The position numbers and the translations under genes were made by a program. A DNA stretch of 5,902 nt from Bdellovibrionales bacterium. Lineage in GTDB: Bacteria; Bdellovibrionota; Bacteriovoracia; Bacteriovoracales; Bacteriovoracaceae. Below the pieces are notes generated by a model. The model saw nothing but the letters and a program-made list of their open reading frames with translations. It did not search any database and had not been told where the DNA came from. Location: the NCBI GenBank assembly GCA_005791855.1, contig SXUH01000167.1:1-5902 (forward strand). The letters run 5' to 3'. Shown piece after piece: positions 1-4,876 of the stretch. The first letter of the stretch is position 1; every line of letters begins with the position of its first letter.

Positions 1-591
1 AAGCTCGGCTTCGGCGTCGGAGCGATCCAGGCCTGGAACGGAAACAGCCTGTTCGTCGACTTCAAGAAACTGGATGCGGAAGGCGAAGTCGCCGGCGCGG
101 GCTCAGAGGACATGAGCCTCCAGCAGATCCAGGCGGGGATCGCGCGGGTCACGGTCCTTAATGATAAGACGAACCTCTTCACGAGAGCGTCCTTCGTGCA
201 AACGAAAGCAGAAAACGACCTCACCGGCGGCGCTTTCGCAGCCGTACCTGGCTGTAACAGATTCAACCCACTTGCTTGTGCTGAGTACGATTCGATGCAG
301 GTTCCTGTTGTCCTCGGTCTAGAAGCAGAAGCTACTGAGTGGTTAACGCTTCGCGGTTCGATAACTCAAGTTGTTTGGGGATCTGAAGAAGATGCTACAA
401 ACGAAAGAGGTATCAGAAACTCAACAGGAGTTAACGCAGGTGCGACACTCAAGTTCGGCGAACTTTCTGTTGATGGTATGATCGGTAACACAGCTGGCGC
501 AGCTCCTACTTCTACAGACACATCTGGCGGTTCTGGTACTCTTAGAACTGACACTCTGTTGACACGCGTTGGTGTAAACTACCGCTTCTAA
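1..591 (+). CDS. C-terminal part of an outer-membrane beta-barrel protein (5' end outside window)
   Basis: The reading frame is open from base 1, so the first ATG at 112 is internal and the gene begins upstream of the window. The visible 196 residues are rich in Gly, Thr, Asn and alternating hydrophobic residues and end in V-N-Y-R-F followed by TAA. A C-terminal Phe preceded by alternating residues is the usual recognition signal for the BAM outer-membrane assembly machinery. Two Cys lie eight residues apart (visible residues 85 and 93, in GCNRFNPLAC) in a polar stretch and could form a disulphide in a surface loop. The product is probably a porin-like or structural barrel in the outer membrane, but I do not recognise a specific family. 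Codon use changes sharply inside the gene: by hand count about 86% of codons 1-51 end in G or C, against about 35% of codons 81-196. An intrinsic terminator follows the stop. Confidence 0.75.
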   Translation, partial: KLGFGVGAIQAWNGNSLFVDFKKLDAEGEVAGAGSEDMSLQQIQAGIARVTVLNDKTNLFTRASFVQTKAENDLTGGAFAAVPGCNRFNPLACAEYDSMQVPVVLGLEAEATEWLTLRGSITQVVWGSEEDATNERGIRNSTGVNAGATLKFGELSVDGMIGNTAGAAPTSTDTSGGSGTLRTDTLLTRVGVNYRF

Positions 592-618
592 TCTTTAAGA
601 ATACATTTTCTTAATAAA

Positions 619-647
619 GGGCCCAGCTTCACGCTGGGCTTTTTTTT
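619..647 (+). terminator. Intrinsic terminator after the first barrel gene
   Basis: A 7-bp perfect stem, GCCCAGC (621-627) pairing with GCTGGGC (633-639), closes a 5-nt loop and is followed directly by eight T (640-647). It begins about 28 bases after the TAA stop. This is a classical Rho-independent terminator and separates the two barrel genes into different transcription units. Confidence 0.92.
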
Positions 648-675
648 GTCCGCCAGTCCCTTTTCGACACTCCCT

Positions 676-735
676 CTGAAAATTCTCTGTCAGGAAAATC
701 CTATAGTTTTTTAACCGCCATATAGAGTAAACTAT
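676..735 (+). promoter_or_regulatory. Probable promoter region of the 320-residue barrel gene
   Basis: This AT-rich stretch lies between the terminator and the ribosome binding site, so a promoter is expected here. TATAGT (702-707) and TATAGA (721-726) are -10-like, but neither has a good -35 at 16-18 bp. A 7-bp inverted repeat, ATAGTTT (703-709) and AAACTAT (729-735), brackets the second candidate. The exact start site cannot be fixed from sequence. Confidence 0.35.
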
Positions 736-743
736 TTGGATAC

Positions 744-749
744 AAGGAG
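744..749 (+). promoter_or_regulatory. Strong Shine-Dalgarno for the 320-residue barrel gene
   Basis: AAGGAG lies 9 nt upstream of the ATG at 759. It fixes the start, which is also supported by the signal peptide that follows at once. Confidence 0.85.
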
Positions 750-758
750 TGTCTCAAA

Positions 759-1721
759 ATGAAAAAAATCATCGCTGTTGCAGCCCTCATGGCAGTGACT
801 GCTGCAAATGCACAAGACCTATCGTTCGGCGACGTTAACTACTTCCTCAAGCAGGGGCAGTTGAACTTCCTGGCGGACGTGAACCATAGAACGCAGCAGT
901 TCACGACGGACATCACCGCGACCAACACGGTGACCTCCCGGACGGAAGGGAACTTCGTCTTCGGCCAGCTGGGGTACGGACTCTCGGACCGCCTCAACCT
1001 CACCGCGGGCGTGGAGTACGCGTTCAACGTTAAGGTCGACGACACCTACGTCGGCGCCGGCGTGACGAACCCGAACCCGAGTAGCATCACCCAGGACGGT
1101 CTCGCGAACCCGCAGCTCGGAGTGAACTACCGGTTCCTGAGCCAGACGGACGAGCGGTACAACTGGGACTTCGGCGCCCTCGCTTCGATCCGCATCGAAG
1201 ACGCGGAGACCGGCTCGTCGAACCCGACCTCCACCGACGTCTCCAACGGAAACGCGTCCAACGGCCGGAGCTCCATCGAAATCAACACCCGCTTCGGTCG
1301 GAAGTGGAACGAGGCGAACGAGTGGCAGCTCGCGGCCGGGTTGATCCACAACCTCGACGGTGAGTACACCATCGTCTCCAGCGGCGGGGACACGAAGCTC
1401 GACGTGGACGCGTCTCAGGACTTCTTCCTCCGGGCCACCTACCAGTACCGACCCGTCCACGAATTCATGATGAGCCTCATGCTCCAGGCGACCCAGTTCG
1501 GGTCCTACGAAACTCAGAACCAGGCCAACGCGACCGATGCGTCCACGGACTCCCGGCTTGATCTCCAGAGCATGTTCACCGCGAAGTACCTGGTCACCTC
1601 GAACTTCATCGTCAAGTTCCGCTACGGCCTGGGGCACCTTCCGGACTTCGACCAGACGGACCTCGAGCTCCGCAAGCGCCGCTCGAAGGTCATGGGCATC
1701 GGGATCGACTGGCTCTTCTAA
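759..1721 (+). CDS. Exported outer-membrane beta-barrel protein, 320 residues, family not recognised
   Basis: The protein begins with a clear Sec signal peptide: two Lys, a hydrophobic core (IIAVAALMAV), then A-N-A at residues 16-18, with predicted cleavage before Gln19. The mature part has no long hydrophobic helix. It has many short amphipathic stretches with aromatic residues, such as FGQLGYGL, LGVNYRFL, FFLRATYQYR and FIVKFRYGLG, separated by polar Asn/Ser/Thr/Asp loops, as expected for beta strands and loops. It ends in G-I-D-W-L-F-stop, a BAM-type terminal signal. Length and strand content suggest roughly 12-14 strands, which is an estimate. The product should sit in the outer membrane; its substrate or role is unknown. 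It appears monocistronic, with a terminator before it and a hairpin after it. The first 21 codons are AT-rich and the rest strongly GC3-rich. Confidence 0.85.
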   Translation: MKKIIAVAALMAVTAANAQDLSFGDVNYFLKQGQLNFLADVNHRTQQFTTDITATNTVTSRTEGNFVFGQLGYGLSDRLNLTAGVEYAFNVKVDDTYVGAGVTNPNPSSITQDGLANPQLGVNYRFLSQTDERYNWDFGALASIRIEDAETGSSNPTSTDVSNGNASNGRSSIEINTRFGRKWNEANEWQLAAGLIHNLDGEYTIVSSGGDTKLDVDASQDFFLRATYQYRPVHEFMMSLMLQATQFGSYETQNQANATDASTDSRLDLQSMFTAKYLVTSNFIVKFRYGLGHLPDFDQTDLELRKRRSKVMGIGIDWLF

Positions 1722-1743
1722 GTTAGGCTAAGCTCACCCCACC

Positions 1744-1771
1744 GTGACAGACGGGCCCTCCCGTCTGTCAC
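1744..1771. terminator. Perfect 12-bp hairpin between convergent genes, candidate bidirectional terminator
   Basis: GTGACAGACGGG (1744-1755) pairs perfectly with CCCGTCTGTCAC (1760-1771) around a 4-nt loop. It lies 22 bases after the barrel-gene stop and overlaps the TGA stop (1770-1768) of the facing minus-strand gene. As an inverted repeat it forms on both transcripts. Neither side has a T-tract, so it is not a canonical intrinsic terminator; it could be a Rho-assisted stop or a 3'-end protecting structure. Confidence 0.65.
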
Positions 1772-2097
1772 TCCATGAAAGACTGGCATCTCTTCCCGCG
1801 GTACCGATAGACCTTTTCCCGCTTGCCATTGTTGACTTCCGTCGCAAACCAGATGACCCGGTACTGGTCCGCCAGGTAGAACCGGTAGATCGTGATCTGG
1901 TCGTGGTTTGTCATTTCGACGTCAAGGATCTCCGGGCCCACGCTGAGTTCGATGACGGTCTTGGGCCTGTCCGAGCTGGAGCCGTAGGTCACGAGGTCGA
2001 GCTTCATCCCCTCGCAGTTGGCCATGGGTTCACGGCTCGCCAGAGCGAAGGCGGGTAAGCTTAGGACGAAGAAGCAGAAGGGGAGCGCGAATCTCAT
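1768..2097 (-). CDS. Small secreted protein of unknown function, 109 residues
   Basis: The protein starts with a convincing signal peptide: Arg2, a hydrophobic core to about residue 18, and A-L-A at 18-20, with likely cleavage before Ser21. The mature part of about 89 residues has only two Cys, at 28 and 104, near its two ends. They could form a disulphide in the periplasm or outside the cell. The middle shows alternating hydrophobic and polar residues (KTVIELSV, ITIYRFYLA, YRVIWFAT), which suggests a small beta-rich fold. The C-terminal quarter is basic (GKREKVYRYRGKR). I do not recognise a family. A strong ribosome binding site and an extended -10 promoter lie just upstream. The upstream operon ends in its own terminator, so this gene is probably transcribed separately. 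Its stop codon lies inside the convergent hairpin. Confidence 0.75.
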   Translation of the reverse strand: MRFALPFCFFVLSLPAFALASREPMANCEGMKLDLVTYGSSSDRPKTVIELSVGPEILDVEMTNHDQITIYRFYLADQYRVIWFATEVNNGKREKVYRYRGKRCQSFME

Positions 2098-2100
2098 AGT

Positions 2101-2106
2101 TCCTCC
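2101..2106 (-). promoter_or_regulatory. Shine-Dalgarno for the small secreted protein
   Basis: Read on the minus strand, GGAGGA ends 3 nt before the ATG at 2097. The match is strong but the spacing is short. The signal peptide that begins at this ATG supports the start. Confidence 0.75.
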
Positions 2107-2119
2107 GAGGTTAGATCAG

Positions 2120-2157
2120 CGCCGGAGTTATATCACTTTTTGATCCTCGCTCCGGCG
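2120..2157. repeat. 8-bp inverted repeat flanking a promoter
   Basis: CGCCGGAG (2120-2127) and CTCCGGCG (2150-2157) are perfect inverted copies separated by 22 bases. The AT-rich spacer holds most of the extended -10 element of the small secreted gene. Arm starts are 30 bases apart, close to three helical turns. No T-tract follows on either strand, so an operator for a dimeric regulator is at least as plausible as a terminator. Confidence 0.5.
2127..2135 (-). promoter_or_regulatory. Extended -10 promoter of the small secreted gene
   Basis: On the minus strand the sequence reads TG-A-TATAAC, matching the extended -10 consensus TGnTATAAT in all but the last base. No recognisable -35 lies 16-18 bp upstream, which is tolerated by extended -10 promoters. 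Transcription would start near base 2120, giving a leader of about 20 nt that includes the Shine-Dalgarno. Confidence 0.55.
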
Positions 2158-2167
2158 TCTCGGAGAG

Positions 2168-2193
2168 AAAAAAATGGTACAGGGTAGGTACCA
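2168..2193 (-). terminator. Intrinsic terminator of the adenylation/MBOAT operon
   Basis: On the minus strand TGGTAC (2193-2188) pairs with GTACCA (2180-2175) around a 7-nt loop and is followed at once by seven T (2174-2168). It starts three bases after the stop codon of the last operon gene. The stem is short and only half GC, but the U-tract and position make it convincing. Confidence 0.75.
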
Positions 2194-2196
2194 CCG

Positions 2197-3171
2197 CTAG
2201 AGTCGCCGGGCCCAGACAGGATTCTTCGCCGTCGCCCCGAAGAGATCCTCGAGCATGATCCGGAAGAGCTTCCTCGTCGGATGGGTCGAGTCCTGGAAGT
2301 ACTCGGTGTCATCGTAGGCATCCACGCCCGCGTTGGTGAAGTCGTAGAGCTCCGGGAAGATCCGCGCGAGGCTCGCCTTGAAGTCCTCGAGGACCTTCCG
2401 GACCTTCGGATCCGCTTCGATCCGGTGGTAGTGCTCGCTCGAGTAGGGGGCGGTCCAGGCGACGAGCCTCGTTCCGTTCTCGTCGCAGAGGGCCCGGAGC
2501 TTCCGGAGGAGGGCCAGCCGCTCCTGGCTTAGCTGGTAGTTCTCGTAGGCGAACTGGGTGACCTTGATCGGATTGGGTTCCTGCTTCTCCTTGTGGTAGT
2601 TCCCGTCCTCGAGGTAGAGGTGCTTCACCGTTCCGGTGGCGTTCACCCAGATGACCTTGAAGGCGTCGGAGATCGCGCCGACGGAGACGTAGTCCGGATC
2701 GATGAGGGGGGTCTCCGCCGTGGGCCTGCTCTCTTCGCTCAGGAACTTGTAGAGGGGCGAGGTGTAGAACCGGGTGTCGGTCTTGAAGTTCGAGTTCAGG
2801 GCGTAGAGGTCGAGCTGGAGGAGGACGAGCTTCGGCTTGCGCTTGCTGAAGATGTGCTTCGTGATGGCGAGGTAGTCCTCCGGCGTGGTCTGCTGGACGG
2901 CGTAGTTGAAGGTCCGGAGCCCCGTGAGCTCCTCGACGTCGGCGGTGTGGAGCCGGTGGGCGGCGGAGGAGCCGATGACGAACGCCTCGTACCCCGTCTT
3001 CGAGTGCTCGAGCATGTTGAACTTGTTCTCCCGGGCCAGGGCCACGGCCTTCGTCTCGAAGCCGAAGACGTTGATCTGGTACTTGTCGTACGGGTCGATG
3101 GAGTAGACGAAGCCCAGGAGGAGGGCGACGAGGAGGGCGGAGGTGAGGAAGAAGACGCTTATGAACTTCAT
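2197..3171 (-). CDS. Membrane-anchored SGNH/DltD-like protein that partners the MBOAT acyltransferase
   Basis: This 324-residue protein has one hydrophobic segment at about residues 4-24, an uncleaved-looking N-terminal anchor that leaves the rest in the periplasm. F-V-I-G-S-S-A occupies residues 64-70 at the end of a predicted beta strand, like the nucleophile block of SGNH-fold proteins; Ser69 aligns with the Ser of GDS. D-S-T-H at 294-297 matches the D-x-x-H dyad near the C-terminus of that fold. Known MBOAT partners of this fold (DltD, AlgJ/AlgX) act on the outer side of the membrane in transferring acyl groups to a polymer. By inference this protein completes transfer of the group delivered by the MBOAT gene just upstream. 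Its ATG is 1 nt after the upstream TAA, with no Shine-Dalgarno visible, so translation is probably coupled. It is the last gene of the operon. The acceptor is unknown. Confidence 0.8.
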   Translation of the reverse strand: MKFISVFFLTSALLVALLLGFVYSIDPYDKYQINVFGFETKAVALARENKFNMLEHSKTGYEAFVIGSSAAHRLHTADVEELTGLRTFNYAVQQTTPEDYLAITKHIFSKRKPKLVLLQLDLYALNSNFKTDTRFYTSPLYKFLSEESRPTAETPLIDPDYVSVGAISDAFKVIWVNATGTVKHLYLEDGNYHKEKQEPNPIKVTQFAYENYQLSQERLALLRKLRALCDENGTRLVAWTAPYSSEHYHRIEADPKVRKVLEDFKASLARIFPELYDFTNAGVDAYDDTEYFQDSTHPTRKLFRIMLEDLFGATAKNPVWARRL

Positions 3172-3172
3172 A

Positions 3173-4618
3173 TTAAAAATTAAAGTAGATGAACTCGGAG
3201 ACCCGGTTCATTCCGAAGAGGCTAAACACGAAGAGCACCGCCGACGCGAGGGCGAGCCGGGTGCTCGGCTCGAACTCCGCCTCGAGCTGCCGCGAGCTCT
3301 TCGCCCGGTAGATGAGGACGAAGGAACCGACGACCATGAGGAGCTGGAGGTTCTCGTCGTTGGTCATGTAGGGCCCGAGCTTGACCCCGAGCTCCTTCAC
3401 GAAGCCGATCCCCATCTTCGGGAGCTGGAAGCCCCGGAGCCCCAGCATGGCGGAGAACACGTTCCCCGCTTCGGTGAGGTTCCGCGAGCGGAAGAGGACG
3501 AAGGTCAGGTTCACGAAGTTGAAGGTGAGGAAGGTCCCGAGGGCCCAGGAGAGTTTCTTTTTCTTCTTCTTCCAGTTGTGGTGGATCACGATGGCCGCGC
3601 CGTGGACCATCCCGTAGATCACGAAGGTCCAGGCGGCCCCGTGCCACAGGCCCGCGATGGTCATGGCGAGGAACATGGAGATCATGCTGTTCCGGAAGGT
3701 GGGTTTCTTCATGCACTTCACGATGGGGGTGAAGATGTAGGCGCGGATGAACGTCGTGAGCGTCATGTGCCACCGCGTCCAGAAGTCGTTGATGTTCCCG
3801 GCCTTGAACGGGGAGTTGAAGTTCTGCGGGAGCTTGACGTTGAAGAGGTACCCCAGACCCACGGCCATGTCCGAGTAGCCGCTGAAGTCGAAGTAGAGCT
3901 GGAAGGTGTAGCTGAAGGAGGTCCCCCAGGCGGAGATGAGGTGGAGCTTGTCCGTGTTCCGGTAGGCCTCGTTCACCCAGAAGGAGAGGGTGTCGGCGAT
4001 GATGACCTTCTTGAAGAGGCCGATGGAGAAGAGGAAGATCCCCAGGGAGACGTTGCGCCGGTCCAGGACCTTGAGCCGCAGGGACTTGAAGAGCGGGATG
4101 GTCTCCTCGTGGTGGACGATGGGCCCGGAGATCACGTGCGGGAAGAAGCTCACGAAGAGGGCGTAGTCGAGGAAGCGCTTCTCGCCGGCGATCCCCTGGT
4201 AGACGTCGACGAGGTAGGCGATCTGCTGGAGCGTGTAGAAGCTCAGGCCCAGCGGCAGCAGGACCTTCGCCACGGAGAACTCCAGCCCCGTGAGGTGGGT
4301 GACGTTCTCGAGGAAGAAGTTCGTGTACTTGAAGTAACAGAGGAGGCCCAGGTTGAAGCCGAGGCCTAGCTTCAGGATCAGGCCGCGCCGGTGGTGGTGC
4401 CGGTCGTGGAGCGACTGCATCGCCAGCGAGTAGTTGATCAGGATGGACCCGAGGAGCAGGGGGAAGTAGTGCACGTCCCAGTAGCCGTAGAAGAAGAACG
4501 AGGCGCAGAGGAGCCAGGTCTTCGAGACGTCGACGAGCTTGAGGCGGTTCAGGAGGAAGTAGCCCCCCCAGGCGACGGGGAGGAAGGCGAAGATGAAGAC
4601 GTAGGAATTGAAGAACAT
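3173..4618 (-). CDS. MBOAT-family membrane O-acyltransferase (AlgI/DltB-like), 481 residues
   Basis: This is a full-length polytopic membrane protein with about 10-11 hydrophobic segments. Family landmarks appear in the expected order: F-Y-G-Y-W-D at 43-48 and I-N-Y at 61-63; L-P-L-G-L-S-F-Y-T at 121-129; S-G-P-I at 164-167; the D-F-S-G-Y-S-D block at 244-250; R-W-H at 282-284; and G-L-W-H-G at 323-327. His326 corresponds to the invariant catalytic His of AlgI and DltB, and His339 (HG) follows it. The C-terminal E-F-I-Y-F-N-F also matches family ends. MBOAT proteins of this branch move an acyl group from a cytoplasmic thioester donor toward an extracytoplasmic acceptor. Here the likely donor is the carrier protein encoded 6 nt upstream and the partner is the SGNH protein encoded 1 nt downstream. 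A Lys-rich loop (350-355) probably faces the cytoplasm. No good Shine-Dalgarno precedes the ATG. Confidence 0.93.
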   Translation of the reverse strand: MFFNSYVFIFAFLPVAWGGYFLLNRLKLVDVSKTWLLCASFFFYGYWDVHYFPLLLGSILINYSLAMQSLHDRHHHRRGLILKLGLGFNLGLLCYFKYTNFFLENVTHLTGLEFSVAKVLLPLGLSFYTLQQIAYLVDVYQGIAGEKRFLDYALFVSFFPHVISGPIVHHEETIPLFKSLRLKVLDRRNVSLGIFLFSIGLFKKVIIADTLSFWVNEAYRNTDKLHLISAWGTSFSYTFQLYFDFSGYSDMAVGLGYLFNVKLPQNFNSPFKAGNINDFWTRWHMTLTTFIRAYIFTPIVKCMKKPTFRNSMISMFLAMTIAGLWHGAAWTFVIYGMVHGAAIVIHHNWKKKKKKLSWALGTFLTFNFVNLTFVLFRSRNLTEAGNVFSAMLGLRGFQLPKMGIGFVKELGVKLGPYMTNDENLQLLMVVGSFVLIYRAKSSRQLEAEFEPSTRLALASAVLFVFSLFGMNRVSEFIYFNF

Positions 4619-4624
4619 GGGCGG

Positions 4625-4870
4625 CTAGCGCGGGAGCTTCTTCAGGACCAGGTCGGCCATCTGGCCCACGTTCTGGAGCTTCATCAGTTCCCCGAGGGCG
4701 AACTTCACCTTGAACTTCTTCTCGATCTGGTCGATGAGCTCGAGGTGGGTCAGGGAGTCCCACTCGTCGACCTCCTCGGCGGTGGTCTTCTCGCTGACGG
4801 AGATGCTTTCGTTATCGAAGACCGTCTTGATGGTCTGGGAGAGCTCGGCCATTACTTCGTTCTTGTTCAT
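4625..4870 (-). CDS. Stand-alone acyl/peptidyl carrier protein, 81 residues
   Basis: The protein is small, acidic in its first half, and has the carrier-protein phosphopantetheine site D-S-L at 38-40, with Ser39 as the predicted attachment residue, preceded by D-E-W. The following helix (LELIDQIEKKFKVKF) is typical of the recognition helix of the four-helix carrier fold. It should be converted to the holo form by a phosphopantetheinyl transferase encoded elsewhere, then loaded by the adenylating enzyme directly upstream. The W-D-S-L motif is of general ACP type and is unlike the L-D-S-F/M-G-T pattern I recall for DltC, so a classical dltC assignment is not supported. Its ATG is 6 nt after the upstream TAG, with only a weak GTAGG-like ribosome site overlapping that stop. 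The MBOAT gene follows 6 nt after its own stop. Confidence 0.92.
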   Translation of the reverse strand: MNKNEVMAELSQTIKTVFDNESISVSEKTTAEEVDEWDSLTHLELIDQIEKKFKVKFALGELMKLQNVGQMADLVLKKLPR

Positions 4871-4876
4871 TCTTGC

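Larger units (their letters stand above)
190..820. other. Compositional island with low third-position GC, spanning two barrel genes
   Basis: From about base 190 the first barrel gene changes from GC-ending codons to gct, tct, act, gtt, ggt and aga. This AT-richer style continues through the intergenic region and the signal-peptide codons of the next gene, then stops near base 820. By hand count, total GC is about 60% at 1-240 and about 48% at 241-600. About 8 of the first 21 codons of the gene starting at 759 end in G or C, and its later codons are overwhelmingly GC-ending. The edges are approximate. Possible causes are homologous replacement between relatives, codon selection in highly expressed genes, or an assembly join. 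Confidence 0.6.

Noticed and set aside
112..114. ATG as the start of the first barrel gene
   Set aside because: The frame is open from base 1, no ribosome site precedes this ATG, and no signal peptide follows.
819..1637. A 272-codon minus-strand frame opposite the barrel gene
   Set aside because: It is an antisense shadow with low-complexity Val/Arg/Glu composition. The plus-strand frame has a signal peptide and a barrel end.
3552..3571. Poly-Lys codon run in the MBOAT gene as a programmed slippage site
   Set aside because: The run is mostly AAG codons with only short A stretches, and MBOAT motifs continue in the same frame on both sides.
3143..4369. A 408-codon open frame on the plus strand
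   Set aside because: It is an antisense shadow of the MBOAT gene, with extreme Glu/Val/Asp/His composition and no domain-like pattern.
3222..4763. A 513-codon open frame on the minus strand overlapping the MBOAT and carrier genes
   Set aside because: Its product is dominated by Pro, Arg, Leu and His, as in an out-of-frame reading of GC3-rich genes. The overlapping frames encode clear MBOAT and carrier motifs.
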